From Hyposmocoma kahamanoa (lineage: Eukaryota; Arthropoda; Insecta; Lepidoptera; Cosmopterigidae), in contig NW_020654289.1 of assembly GCF_003589595.1 (NCBI RefSeq), forward strand, positions 566,586 through 630,585: a stretch of 64,000 nt of DNA. The letters are read 5' to 3'. Below the pieces are notes generated by a model. It searched no databases. It was not told the origin of the DNA and was given only the letters and a program-made list of their open reading frames with translations. Position 1 is the first letter of the stretch; each line of letters starts with the position of its first letter. The position numbers and the translations under genes are program-made. Positions 23,401 through 35,113 of this stretch are shown one piece after another.

Positions 23401-23984
23401 TTTCTTTAGAACGTCCTCAATTTAGTCGAAATAAGTTCGCTTTTGTCGACCCTTACCAATTTTTCCGATTTCATTTCTTTGGTGACATAAAAAGTTCTAT
23501 ACAGTATCCGAATTTTTAAATAACAAAACCACCAACTACCTGATTTCAAAATAGGGCATTCCCTGTATTACGAATAGGTACTCGTGTTACGATAAATTCG
23601 GAAGCACTACCCAGAATTGCTACCATGAGCGAACGAAGAGAATGTCGTTTCTAAAATGGTCCTGAACTGAATCTGAGACCTCACGCTTTAGACATAGAGT
23701 CGTCTTTAAATCTCTGATTTAACTTTTGAGGGCACTGACATCAATACAAAAAATACAAAATTTTTCTTCTTCGTGTGACCGGTTAGGAGTGTTGTACAAC
23801 TTGCAATACAAAATTGTGAAGCCGTTTACGCGATAACAACTGTCACTGCAAACTCATGGTAGAAGATCACTTTCAGGAAAGAGGTTTTAAGAGTTCATGA
23901 GTGGTCACAAGTGTCAAGTGTCTTCGTCTAATGTAGGTTGGTACAGTTATCAATTTACAATTGTAAACCTTTCTTCCAGCAACA
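23401..23984. other. No gene seen
   Basis: No supported coding frame or named repeat. Confidence 0.45.
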
Positions 23985-24300
23985 CAAAATTCTCACTCTA
24001 CCGTGCGTATACATACTGGAAATATGAAAGTTCGTTCGAAAAAACTTAGATTTGTATACAAAACGGGAAGATATTCCAATCAAATATTTCTTCCGTCATT
24101 AATAACACCAACTTCGAATTTGACATTGCACGTCCAGTTCCTTTGTTGTGCGTTGACAATAACAATTTACAATAAATTACCTACATTAATAAAGGAAGAA
24201 ATAAGCAAAATAAAGTTTACAAAAGCTTTAAAAACACTTTTAATAGCTAAATGAATATTTCGAAGATAAGAATAATATGTCCGATTAATTGCAAAAATAC
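23985..24300 (+). pseudogene. LINE C-terminal fragment
   Basis: The frame at 24003-24254 ends ALTITIYNKLPTLIKEEISK followed by IKFTKALKTLLI. This resembles the C-terminal 'IYNKLP...FK..LK.LL' region of CR1/Jockey-group LINE ORF2 proteins. It is too short to place further. Confidence 0.6.
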
Positions 24301-24745
24301 AAATATTAAATAAATAGTATAGATACATTTAACAAAGTATTTATCATAAAAGAATTTTTAATCTTTTGTAATTTAAATAAAGTAACTGTAAACTATTGTA
24401 AAATTAATAATTACTGATTTTTCATTTTTAGATATTTACACACAGAGTAAGACAAATTTATTGATTAAATCAACGAATTGCGCCTTCTCTATAAATTGTT
24501 TTATTTTGTGCTGTGTCCTTACAGAGTCCGTAATGCAATGTATCTAAACACATTATGCTCTGCAATAAAGTATTGAGGAATTTTGCTTCAGCCATCGCAT
24601 CTAACTAATTATCCTTAGAAGAGAAGATTTTTTCCGTACTATTTTATTCAAAAAAAGACAGTAAGTATTGGTTGGTGGTGGTAGTAGGTTGCTTGTAAGG
24701 CTTTTGTGGGAATGTCCTGTCTGCGTGATTTTTTTTTTGCTTAAT
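24301..24745. other. No gene seen
   Basis: AT-rich LINE-flanking sequence without further signal. Confidence 0.45.
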
Positions 24746-24746
24746 A

Positions 24747-25035
24747 ACATCAAGTGACAGGACGAGCACGTCGTGCGCCTGATGATAAGCTACACGCCTG
24801 TCCATAACAGTTACAGTGCCACTCACAGCTTTGAATAGCAAAGATCTGAGGGGCACTTCCACTGCGCCCGTCACCCTGAGACAAATAAGTTGACAAGTCC
24901 CATGTGCCTGTAATTTCACCAGCACCCTTACCTTTCAAGACCGGAACACAGTAATGCTCACATTACTGCTTGGTGGCAGAAATAGGTAAGGTGGCATTAC
25001 TACCCCGGACGAACTCTTTCACAAGGCTACCAAAA
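24747..25035 (-). repeat. SINE-like family S1 copy
   Basis: A well-preserved reverse-oriented copy: 'atcaagtgacaggacgagca', 'ctgtccataacagttacagt', 'agatctgaggggcact', 'ctgagacaaataagttgaca', 'aagaccggaacacagtaatg' and 'ggacgaactctttcacaagg'. It is useful as a reference for the family. Confidence 0.82.
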
Positions 25036-25059
25036 GTAAAAGTACCGAAGGTAAAAATA

Positions 25060-26095
25060 TTATCATTATTCTTAGGGCGAGGCATTTCAATGCGAGGCTA
25101 GTATTTTGGAAGGTGAAGAGTGGGAGGGTTGCCACACGGGTCCCGCAATTCGCGCGCTAAAAATTAATATCAATACAATAAGAACAGTCCGATGGCAACT
25201 GACGGGACAGCGGGCGGCGCGGCGTGTAATTGTGTTGAACCACTGATCAATCTGCAAATTTTAAGATCAATGTGAAATTAATAAGTAATAGAGCGTCAGT
25301 TAAAAACCTATATAAATAAAAATATCTCTATACAAGAATTATAATTATTATTGACCATAATTTTTACAACTACGTACAGACCTTGGCATGCAACTACGTC
25401 ACTACAATGTTGATGTGACTATTTTTATTTCTGCTACAATGTGTTTCAATTATTTTCTATATTTCACAAATTTTTTGCTCTCGATTAGTTGCATAATATT
25501 ATATATATATAAATAAAAAATATATAATAACACTTTTTTTCTGAGTGTTCGATCTTTGTATTAATAATTATAACAAACTAGTGGAGTAATTTCACAAAAC
25601 ATAATTGAATATCAATTCAATAAAAATTTAATTAATACAGTGAATAGCGACATCTCTCGCCAGGACTGGTAGCTATAAAGGTACTAACTGGATGATAAAT
25701 CTGTAATGATTTCTCATAGATGGCGCTACGACTAAAAACCTAAAAACCTAAAACCATTCCTAAACCAAATCTAGCAAACAAGTTATTCCCGCTTCTCCTT
25801 CAGTACCTCGCCTTAATCTAAAATTGTAGTTCGTAGCTTAGATACATCGTAATCTAATATCTCATATCGCGGCGCTTTCACCCGAAAATTATAAAATAGT
25901 TCTAAACTCGAACTACGACACGCAAGTGCCCAATAAGTAGGCCTGAAAACAATGCTGTTAATATGATTATGTCTAATAATATAAACATCCACACGTCATT
26001 ATTTGCTGTATTGTTTATGATTTAGTACAATAAATATTGGCTTAATGCACATTTATGAATTAAGATATATCGCACCCTTGGTAAGGGTTTCAGGA
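25060..26095. repeat. Interspersed repeat, copy 2 of 2 (partner at 125-845)
   Basis: Collinear blocks shared with the left end of the window are 'agggcgaggcatttcaatgc', 'ccgatggcaactgac', 'cgcttctccttcagtacctc' and 'taatgcacatttatgaatta' then 'cgcacccttgg'. It is interrupted at 25377-25502 by a younger 126-bp repeat and then by further AT-rich sequence. Confidence 0.6.
25377..25502 (+). repeat. 126-bp repeat, copy 2 (partner at 18341-18466)
   Basis: About 95% identical by eye to copy 1. It is inserted inside the older repeat at 25060-26095, so it postdates it. Confidence 0.75.
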
Positions 26096-26400
26096 AAGAA
26101 GTATATATAAATCGATACCTGCCATTTTTATTTTGTTTTTTTTTCACAAAATTCGGGGAGTATAATATTAGTAAATGAAACAAGGCTGTTTACATTAAAA
26201 CGGAAAATGACCAAATAATAAAGTTAACGGAGTGTTTAGCGGAGGTATCGAAATATTCTATTCCATTCGTTTACTTTTTATGATTTCTAAGTTACTGAAT
26301 GTCACAATGTTTGATCACCTTGATCAATACAATTATTTTTGTGAAATTGCTCCACTTGTTTGTAATAATTATTAATACAAAGATACTTTTTTGTGCTTAA
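25540..26400. repeat. Inverted pair of ~70-bp repeats
   Basis: 'tctttgtattaataattata' then 'acaaactagtggagtaattt' (25553-25597, plus) recurs reverse-complemented near 26330-26390. This could be a decayed inverted-repeat element or two opposed SINE tails. Related tails are at 36262-36530. Confidence 0.55.
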
Positions 26401-27085
26401 GTAAATAGGAGTTTTCAAAATTCTACATACTACAAACAAATTTGTATTCTTCGTATTATACGACTACAAATTTAATGATAAGCTTCTTTTATCATTAAAA
26501 AAAGTTTTAACGCGTGATTATAAGTCACTTGTTAAGCCGACATTATACAAATATTATTATAGCGTATTGTTTGCCGCACTTAACAGAATTATTAAAATTA
26601 GAAATTATTGTTCTGTATGAACAAGACTTAGACATTCCTTACACCTATCAAGAGTAATAGTATTGTATAAGAATTGTTGTATTGTTATTAATAATTATTA
26701 ATACTTTGAATGCAAACTTATACTTTCTTAAACCCCTAAACGTTGTGTAAATAACGTAAAGTGCAATTTAAAACAAACAATTTTGACATTTCCATAAAAA
26801 TCAAGTCGAATTGTGATTTTGAAAACAAAACTCATGGTCTCAACAGTCAAAATTAACACTTTGAATCTTATTATATATTCATTTAAAGTTCAAAATCTGT
26901 CACTAGCTCAGAAATTTAAATAAATAGTTAGATTTCTGTTGTCACTAAATTCTAGTAGCGAATAAATAGACAAGAACACTTCTTGTTGATTTCAACGCGT
27001 AGAGATTTCGTAGCGTTCATTATAACTACCATTATTTGACTACAAGAATCGTAGCACCAGATTGTAGCACGTAATACGTGTAGCA
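26401..27085. other. No gene seen
   Basis: Very AT-rich; no signal supported. Confidence 0.45.
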
Positions 27086-27330
27086 GAGAAAGAACGGTGG
27101 CAGCCGAGTAGAAAAACGATTACATTCTCAATCGAGAATTCGACGGTTCGAATTCTTGTCACGGCATGTAGTTTGTGAGTTTGATCTCTAAGTTACGTAC
27201 ATTTGTCAATGTTTAGTAGCAATACCTCTCAGCGTTGAAAGTGAAACATGGCACTTCAAATAAGATTCAACAAACCTTGGGAAACGTGTGAAGTTCTCAA
27301 ACACGTAGCAGACTATAGCCTTAATCCTTT
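27086..27330 (+). repeat. tRNA-derived SINE, family S2
   Basis: The A-box-like GGTGGCAGCCGAGTAG and B-box-like GACGGTTCGAATTCTTG have tRNA-like spacing. Then come 'tttagtagcaatacctctc', 'acgtgtgaagttctcaaaca' and related body blocks. It does not fold as a tRNA. Confidence 0.65.
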
Positions 27331-27334
27331 TTTA

Positions 27335-28776
27335 CTTTCTTTGTGCCGTAGTGTTTACATTTAATAAGTTAGTAATGATTAAGATTTATCATTGACAGCT
27401 GATCCCGTCAATATTTTTTTTTCTTTGCTTTTGTGTCATATTTAGTACTACTTAGTACTAAAAACGTATGAGTTTAGAGAAAAAAATGGTTAAAACCACA
27501 GAAATCTAAATAAATAGGCAATAGAAGTCGCAAACCTACGATGGCATTATCGCCGCACTAGCTCAAAACTTCAGAAATGAAACAGTGTGTAAAAATAGTG
27601 TTGCGCAGCATGTCTAATAGCGGAAACTCTTCCACAAGCTGTAATTACATCAATAAGTGAATTATATTTTACGGGTGAATTTATTTTAAAACACAAAGAC
27701 TGTTTTTATCAAAATAAAGTTCACTGTGAGAATCAGCTTATTCGTGTTGACGTCAATGTGAAGATACCATTGCTGCTTTAAATCATCAAATATCTATGGT
27801 GTTCAAACCGCACGGAGCAATGTCATACGTCATCTACAATATCGTATTTTTTGCGAATATTGCAGTTGTGAGCTAGTGAAGTAACTACATACTTTTTATT
27901 TTGATAAATTATCGACTTACATATTTTGTGCGTACGTAAATTATGTGTATTTTTCTTACCTACCATTTATGTCGGTAATTTATCAACATGTAATATGTGT
28001 TTAAACAATAAAACGTTTTAGAAAAATGATAATTCTAAATAAGTGTCAAAGTTGAAGTGAATTACATCATGTACGTTTCATACGTATTTTTAATACAATG
28101 ACAGGGAAAAGTACGCAAATCTTTTTTTGGTTTTCGATTCCCCAAATGTGTCGACGTTAAAGACGACTGAATATCCGATATATTAAAGACAACAGGCAAA
28201 AAGAACTAGTTCCTTACAAGCTGTAGTAGAATTTGTTCAGTACATTTTAATGCATTTTAATGAAGATGACTAATGCTACAACAAAAAGTAAATTATTTTA
28301 TTATACATTTGGATCGATAAAATGAACCTTATTATTAAAGCAAAGACAAGTGTTTTTAATCATCGACCAAGCCCCATCCCTAACGTTCACGAAATTGAAA
28401 TGTCCAGTGTCGACCATAGATCAGTATGTGGGGACATCAGTGTCGAATAAATAAGCATTGATTATACTTCTAGTGCCTATTTATTTAGATTTCTGTGCTT
28501 AAAACTTACTTTTGTTACTAAAATATTTAATGGCATGTACTTGTTACATTTCATTCACATATTTCGGTGTCCACCGTACCATAGATTACTTAATAGTTAC
28601 TACATTAGAGATACTTCACTCTCATACAAAATTGAAAATACCTACGCTATAATAGCCTAGTAAATCTGACCATTAACAACCGGCGCTCATTACGAGGAAA
28701 AATGACCTAAGCACGTGCTCAGAAGGGTGAAAATAAGGTTCCAAATGTTCATAAATGAAAGACTTGTATGAGCGCT
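27335..28776. other. No gene seen
   Basis: About 1.4 kb with no supported coding sequence. A 22-bp near-palindrome built on TTTAGTACTA lies at about 27440-27463. Confidence 0.45.
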
Positions 28777-28860
28777 TGCGCCGACGTCGGCGCACTCAGC
28801 AGTACGCACTTATCGCGTAACGCGCGACCGTGTGTGATGTTACACACATTAATAAACGTG
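28777..28860. promoter_or_regulatory. CpG-rich palindromic patch, possible regulatory region
   Basis: TGCGCCGACGTCGGCGCA (28777-28794) is a perfect 18-bp palindrome centred on a CRE-like GACGTC. It is followed by 'ctcagcagt' (initiator-like) and CpG-rich sequence, then GTGTGATGTTACACAC. It lies 0.25 kb upstream of the putative first exon of the 29492 gene, so a promoter role is plausible but inferred. Confidence 0.35.
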
Positions 28861-28999
28861 TGCGTGGTAATCATTGAATTTTAACAGTACGTTGTTGATT
28901 ATATGAAGAAGCAATAAGGTGACAACTACACAGAAATCACTTGGAAATCGCACCGTGAAGTCCGTGGTTTTTTTAGATCCATACAAGGAAACGGGGTAT

Positions 29000-29042
29000 C
29001 CCGTATATAATAACTCACTATCTCAGCAGGTCCGATGGGCAG
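29000..29042 (+). other. Possible non-coding first exon and donor site
   Basis: TATATAATA (from 29004) precedes a TCAG near 29023. CAG|GTAAGG puts a consensus donor at 29042/29043, which could join the acceptor TTTTATTTTAG at 29438. The TATA-to-initiator spacing is shorter than usual, so the start site is uncertain. Confidence 0.3.
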
Positions 29043-29438
29043 GTAAGGAAACTCCGTTGATAAAATTTACTTATTTAGTTTTTCTTCCACTTTGATTACA
29101 AACACTTTTCATTGCTTAACACCGAATAAATCCGAAAATGGCGCAACTTGTCCCAATCTCTCTTTTCCAACAACAACCTCAGTTCTCCGATTAATTAATC
29201 GTTTTTCTAGTCAACCAATCACCACACAAAACTTGATCCCCTATGACTCATCAACCAATAAAAATGCTATACCAGTGTTGCCATCTCAAAGTATTATATT
29301 GCAGTGAAACCGATTAAAATCGATTTACGCGAATTAATATAAGTAATAAAGCTCGGTATAATTAATTAAAATTATATCCAAGAAATGAACCCTAACACGT
29401 ACGTACACACGTATCATATTTGATTTTTTTTATTTTAG

Positions 29439-29681
29439 AGACTAGTGCCCAGTTATAGGACGTACAACTGGCTACAAATACTATAATCGAAATGTTACGA
29501 CTCTACAAAATGCTAGCTGCGTCGAACATAACACGTAAACAACAAAATATATCAAACAGTTGCATTAAAACCTTTTCCACCGTATTTGCAAAAGATTTGT
29601 CTTGGAAAAGGCAGGAAAGACTGACGGTCGCGAAGAGCATCCTTACAACGCCGCACGAGTGTGCTACGATAAGGAGCTTAG
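29439..29681 (+). CDS. Putative first coding exon, mitochondrial-type N-terminus (partial gene)
   Basis: I do not recognise the product. A pyrimidine-rich acceptor (TTTTTTTATTTTAG, ending 29438) opens the exon, ATG is at 29492 and the frame stays open for 63 codons to CTTAG|GTAAGC (donor after 29681), leaving phase 1. The peptide begins MLRLYKMLAASNITRKQQNI and is rich in Arg, Lys, Ser and Thr with almost no acidic residues for the first 34 positions. That is the profile of a mitochondrial targeting presequence. It continues with KDLSWKRQERLTVAKSIL, which looks like a normal soluble protein. The sequence is not repeated in the window, unlike its surroundings. No downstream exon was found, so the gene either continues after a long repeat-filled intron or is a chance open exon. 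Confidence 0.5.
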
Positions 29682-29944
29682 GTAAGCTGTACATTTTATT
29701 TTACACTCACCAAAAAGACGGCTGACAAAATGACACTACGAATGCTTTGTTACATATTTCAAGTGGCTACAACAAAGCACCATTGCTACGGTAAAAGTAA
29801 GTGCATTGTATCTGCAATTTTTTTTTTATTGTCATGCCTTTCATACCTTCTGTAGTGGAGAAATAAGTCACAAAATAAAACGACAATGCGTATTTGTTAG
29901 TTTCATAAAAATCCGCTAGATGGCATTGTTCCATTTTATGAAAA

Positions 29945-30600
29945 TACTAATTTTTATTTATTTATTTCAGGTTACATGACCCATATAATACATAACTTAA
30001 TTACTAATATACATACAATATAACAAAACACCATTTCTAATTAATTGCACTAGTCGGTGACGTGTGGCGCAATCTGGTGTCAGGTAACCGACTGCGGAAT
30101 CGCCGATATACGACACCGGAAGGTCGACAGTCTCACCACAAACGAATTAAAATTCACGGAGTGGCGGGACTCGTGTATTTGGCTTCATGTCTGATGTACC
30201 TATCTCCTCAGACTTCGTGGAATAATGCAGGCGTGACATGTACAGCAGCGTCGTCGGTATGGCCGGACGCAGAAGAAAGTTCGGTCCTGTCAGTGCTGTG
30301 CCGCAATAGGCTGGTGGGCTTTCTCTTCCTCTTCTCCACCTTTTTGAAGCCATGCTCGTCACACCGGTCCGGCTAGCTCTGTGGTTTTTGGTCCGACAGT
30401 TGGTCAGACAAGCGCCCGGTTATTACTTTTGCTCTTAAGCTATTGTGTTTGCTTTGAGTCGACTTTCAAAGTGGGGGGTACAAGCGGCTACAGCTGCGTA
30501 TGCACATGCAGGGGCTGCCGCGCGAACACGAATTCGAACCCACGACTTCTGCTTGGGCGGCGGTCCAACCATTAGGCTACCACGGCGTCTACATTTACTT
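29945..30600 (-). repeat. tRNA-headed SINE-like composite
   Basis: On the minus strand an A-box-like GTGGTAGCCTAATGGTTGG and a B-box-like GTGGGTTCGAATTCG lie near 30590-30520, followed by about 600 bp of moderately GC-rich body. The 3' end reads CTGAAATAAATAAATAAA (near 29950), a typical retroposon terminus. A 45-codon frame in the body (KKVEKRKRKPTSLL and onward) has no recognisable domain. It lies in the presumed intron of the 29492 gene. Confidence 0.5.
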
Positions 30601-30604
30601 ATTA

Positions 30605-32036
30605 TACAATTAAGATAAAGCCAAATTCTATCTACAAGCTTAGAAGGGCTATTAGGATTTGTTTGATAACTGGTTGGTAAATTTTTGTTACCTTAACAAA
30701 ATAATAAAATAGAATCTGTACACTCACCATTAAGGAATATTGTCGCAATGTCAAACATAAGCTTGACAATAAAAACTTTGCTATGGGAATTAAATACCTC
30801 TGTCGGCTCTCGACGATTAAAGTGTTATTGTAGATACAACAATATTTTTTCCGAGTGTACGTTGCACCAGGTAACGTCACATACAATATCGACTTTTAAA
30901 TATATTCATTATATGCATAACTCATTTATTTGTCAAAATACAGGTTATATTTGACAATAACAACTACCTGGCCAATCATTCAGCATACATTGAAGGTATA
31001 TTGTATATATTTACTTACATGCATTAAAAATAATAACAAATAGATTAAACTGTTGTCATATGTTACAACTGTAACATATTTGATTTTGTTAACAATATCT
31101 CATTAGTGTGACATGAATAAGTCAACTATTTACGTGGTGACAGGTATTTGATCCAATTTTAATAACAATGATAATTTAAAATTATGCCGAGATATCAATA
31201 ATATAAGAGAGGAAAACTATACGGTAATAATATTGTTATGATGAATAATGTTAAATCATGGTAGTGTATCATTTTCACTAAAAATATATTAATATTACGG
31301 TAGCAAAGCATCAAAATATTCAATAAAATTAATAATACAGTATGTATTATATTATAAATTAGAAGTTATCACTTTAAAATTCAGACACTCTATAATTACT
31401 TTTTATTACCCAGTAAAAGGTTGAATTCCCTTTTAAATAGTATAAAATTTTTAAGGCCATTACAAAATACATATCAAAGTACGTATATAATATCATACTC
31501 CAAGTTCCGGCATTACTTATTTATATGCATACCTTTCTTATTTTTATGTTCTGTATATATTTTTTTATATACTTAAGTATTTTCTTGTCCATTGTAAATT
31601 TTTTCTTATCTCAGAATGCCCAGGCAAAAATCAAATGATTTCAGTCTTATCCTATTTCGTTTAGGGTCGGCTGTCCTCGTTATTTGTCACCGTACGTCTG
31701 TTTCGGGTCGTTGAGTCACTAAGTTGGGAGTTTATTGTTAATGCCGGACATCCAAGTTTGGGAATATTCTTAGCTCTTTTTGGCCTGTCCATGTTGTATG
31801 CTTTCGCTTTACGCCTTTGTATGTAAAATATATATTTTATTTTCTACATTACATATGTGTTTATACTGTAGTGTCTATGTAAGTTACAATAACTAACCGC
31901 TCGACACGCTGGTGACCAGATTGTTATAAAACGTCAATGAATTATATCTTGATAATATTATTACAATAGATTAAAATACATTTATTTGATATTAGTTGGT
32001 GTCCTCGCCTGCGTCTGCGTAGAATAAGTTTTTTAT
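30605..32036. other. No gene seen
   Basis: Very AT-rich 1.4 kb. Short frames near 30630-30950 overlap on both strands and carry no motif. Confidence 0.5.
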
Positions 32037-32165
32037 AATGTCAAGTGACGGGACGAACAAATCGGCAAGCTACACGCCTGTCCATAACAATCGCAGTGCC
32101 ACTTAGAGCTTTAAATCGCAAAGATCTGAGGGGCACTGCCACTGCGCCCGTCACCCAGAGACATG
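32037..32165 (-). repeat. SINE-like family S1 fragment
   Basis: Reverse-oriented tail half only: 'tcaagtgacgggacgaacaa', 'ctgtccataacaatcgcagt', 'agatctgaggggcactgcca' and 'cccgtcacccagagaca'. Confidence 0.8.
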
Positions 32166-32395
32166 AGTACTTCGAGAAGCCTGCTGTACTATCCTTATTT
32201 TTATAGTTTTATTGGTTCTCCATACAAACTTTCATCCCATAATTTACCCCGTTTAAGATTAATTTTTGTGACAAAAGTCACTATAGCCTACACCCTTTTC
32301 CTAGGTCCTGTCTATCTCTGTATCAAAAATCATCAAAACTGGTTTAGTTGTTTAGGCGTTTAATCGTAACAGACAGTATAATATTAGTTTGGATT
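32166..32395 (+). repeat. LINE 3'-end-like repeat (possibly RTE type)
   Basis: 'ctcaaactttcatcccat'-like sequence, 'aggtcctgtctatctctgta' and 'aactggtttagttgtttagg' then 'cgtttaatcgtaacagacag' are of a type I know from 3' ends of lepidopteran RTE-like LINEs. The class assignment is tentative. Confidence 0.5.
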
Positions 32396-32399
32396 ATAA

Positions 32400-32857
32400 A
32401 TGTCATAATATTGCAATTTAAAATATATTGTCAAGGGATAATAAGATCCTCAGTAATATAAGCAATAATACTGGACATAACATAAAGTAGTGTAACTAAA
32501 AATATAAATAAACACAAAATATTGTCGAAATACAACCACTTCAAGTAAAAATGAAATTTCTTCGAAAGTAATTCCTCCGTACTCAAGAATTCATTATCCA
32601 ATATAGTTTTAGTCGGATATAAAAAGTTTTGTCGTTTGTAACACTTTTCAAGTTTATAGGTAAATGTTCGTCGAAGGAACCTGATTCTCGCAGATTTTTC
32701 GTTGCGAGTTCGGTACGGAGGGTGAGCGATTAGAGACTGGGAAAACTAAGATTCGTTATTTCAGTGTTCCCTCGCTAAAAATGAACTTTTATACAATAAA
32801 TGTATTGTAAATACATGGTTTATGTATTTATATTTCAAAGTAAAATAGTAAAATCTA
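32400..32857. other. No gene seen
   Basis: No supported signal. Confidence 0.45.
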
Positions 32858-33010
32858 TCACAAATAAGTTAGCTTTCCAAGAAAGCGAGAAACGTTGTGA
32901 GCCGTCAAACCACAATACCACAATGCACACGGCAGACGCTTGTCCACCGCATAACGAGACCCTCCGGAGATAGATCCTCGAAGCGTGATGACATACACGT
33001 CATCAGCATA
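32858..33010 (-). pseudogene. Reverse transcriptase scrap with YADD box
   Basis: On the minus strand SYADDVYVITLRGSI is followed by CALWYCGLTAHNVSRFLGKL. The YADD-VxVIxxG start and the 'WC...GL.vN..KT' continuation resemble the catalytic centre of R1-clade LINEs. It is very short and degenerate. Confidence 0.45.
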
Positions 33011-33109
33011 AGATTTAGTGGGAGATACCAGTTTTAGATTTCGCAGTAGAGTATACAGTTGCGTTTCTACCGAACAGCGACGTAACATAACCCTTCACCT
33101 CCCCGGGCG

Positions 33110-34110
33110 ATATAAAGGCACCAATGTTCCTATGACGATGTGAACAATGCTATATCTAAAGCAGTTGATTGGTTTGCTGTTAATAACCTACTCCTTAATG
33201 AGAAAAAAACAAATTGTGTGAAATTTACATTACCCAATGTTAGAGAGACGGTTACAAACATTGTCGTTAGAAACTAAAAATTGAGTCCTGTGGATACAGT
33301 TGTGTTTCTAGGCATAACGTTAGATGCTAAATTGCAATGGGGTCCCCATATAAGTAAGTTGTCAAAACGGCTCGGCTCTGCAGTGTACGCGATTAAAAAA
33401 ATACGGAAACTTTCAGACGTCGAAACCGCTAGATTGGTTTACTTCAGCTACTTTCACATCATCTAATGACATACGGCATTTTGCTTTGGGGTAATGCCGC
33501 CGAAATCAATAGGATCTTTGTCCTGCAGAAAGGTACAGTTTGGGCAATTTACAATCTGGGCCCTAAAGTATCTTTGAGAGATAAGTTTAAGGAAATTAAC
33601 ATTCTTACACTAGGCTCACAGTACATTTATGAAAATGTAATTTATGCTAAAAGGAATAGTAATTTCTTTGTGAAAAATAGTGACAGACATAACATTAATA
33701 CGAGGAATAAAAATAAACGAGCTTTTCTTGATAGTCGTCTTCACAAAGTCACAAATTTGTTTAAGGGGCAATGTATACGCTTCTGTAACAAGATTCCGGT
33801 TGATATACAAAATTTGCCTTTCACGAGGCTTAAAACTTTATACTAATGGTTATTATACAACTTCTGCGTGCTTGGGTGACAAAAATCCGTGGTAGTAACC
33901 CGTTTAGACCATGGGGTAGTTGGGGTATTGTAAATGTTGAATGTGTACAAATGTTATTTACAAAGGAGCAACCCCTAGAGTTTCTTACTCATTCTTCTCA
34001 GGGGAATCTGCCTTACGAATGAGCGGTAGAGTTTAAATATTGTGACGATTTCAAGTGTAATAATGCTTATCTATGAAGTAAAGATTATTTTGAATTTGAA
34101 TTTGAATCGA
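33110..34110 (+). pseudogene. LINE ORF2 C-terminal part and 3' UTR
   Basis: The frame starts with NAISKAVDWFAVNNLLLNEK followed by KTNC, the region just after the YADD box. It continues VDTVVFLGITLDAKLQWGPH and MTYGILLWGNAAEINRIFVL to FNKIP-like VDIQNLPFTRLK. Stops or frameshifts occur near 33270, 33465 and 33846. The 3' UTR holds 'gagtttcttactcattcttc' and ends in a (TTTGAA)n tail at about 34089-34107. It is 5'-truncated and belongs to the same family as 43262-43885 (opposite strand). I assign it to the broad CR1/Jockey group only. Confidence 0.82.
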
Positions 34111-34190
34111 ATAAAAATAGACAGACTATTTATTACACTGGCAGTTAAACAAATTGCAATCACAACGGATGTGTCGGGTAGCAAGAGTCC

Positions 34191-34683
34191 GCTGCCGAGC
34201 GTGGTTGCCGCCATGCTCGATAGCGAGGAGTCCTGGGAGGCGGTGGCCTCCTTTTGCGCAGAGGTTATGTCGCAAAAGGAGGCCGCGGAGCGGGCGCGAG
34301 GACGCGGCGGACGCGCACCCGCTTCGGCGCAGACGTACGGGGAGAAGGCGAAAACAGTTCGCTGCTCGCCTGATCCCCTAGTAAGACCAGCGGGCTCTGG
34401 ACAGGGACTCCGGAGCCTGCATTGCACGGCCTCACTCGTCTGGGGGGCGGGTCGGAGGACAACCGACTCGTCCCTCCGTTGGCACGGGAGCCCTGGCGTA
34501 AGCTAGGGTGGCCGGGCGGCGTCGTGGTGAATGCTCACTGATCCCACGGCGCCGACTCAACCGGCGAGAGGGAAACCCGGGGGATTTTAGTGGGGTAGGG
34601 CCTCCAGTCTGGAGGGAGAGTCCCCACATAACCCCTGAGTCACCCTGGGCTCCATAAAGATTTCCCCCCCGTCAAAAAAAAAA
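34191..34683 (+). mobile_element. 5'-truncated R1-type LINE with 15-bp target duplication
   Basis: GGGTAGCAAGAGTCC occurs at 34176-34190 and again at 34684-34698, flanking this insert. The insert is strikingly GC-rich against its AT-rich surroundings. It begins in the C-terminal part of an R1-clade ORF2 (AAMLDSEESWEAVASFCAEV then MSQKEAAERARGR). Next come a GC-rich 3' UTR ('gggggattttagtggggtag', 'cctccagtctggagggag') and an A-tail. The intact duplication and short tail point to a fairly recent, heavily truncated insertion. Confidence 0.88.
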
Positions 34684-34699
34684 GGGTAGCAAGAGTCCA

Positions 34700-35113
34700 A
34701 GGAGAATGGCTTGCAAAAAAAAGATATAGACTCAGCAGTCACTCAGTATGTAGTACTCAATATATAATATATACCTACTTTCACTTTCTTATTCTCTTTC
34801 TTAATGAGCAAAAGAAGCCATGACGCACAAAAACACTGTATTCCAATTTGCCAAGATCGAGAGATACCTATTGTGCGTGGGTCGCTAAACTGTGCCTTAA
34901 TCTACCTGAATCAACTCTTTTCCGCTTTGACAAAATTTCCCACTTAAAAGCATTATACGGACAACGAGCACCTTATAGAAAATGGTAGGTCATCTCATCG
35001 CACATGCAGGTCATCCATTCGCCTTATATTGAGATCGCTCCTTTTACGTCGACGAGGTAAGAGAATGGGACTATGAATAGAATTACACTAGATATCCTTG
35101 GTTATTATACCTG
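34700..35113. other. No gene seen
   Basis: No supported signal. Confidence 0.45.

Noticed and set aside
29945..30010. Acceptor-like TTTATTTCAG at 29971 as exon 3 of the mitochondrial-type gene
   Set aside because: The frame stops after 18 codons, and the T-rich sequence is better read as the reversed 3' tail of a SINE-like repeat.
34042..34506. 154-codon plus-strand frame as a host gene
   Set aside because: It runs across a target duplication and into an R1-type LINE fragment. Only the LINE part is meaningful.
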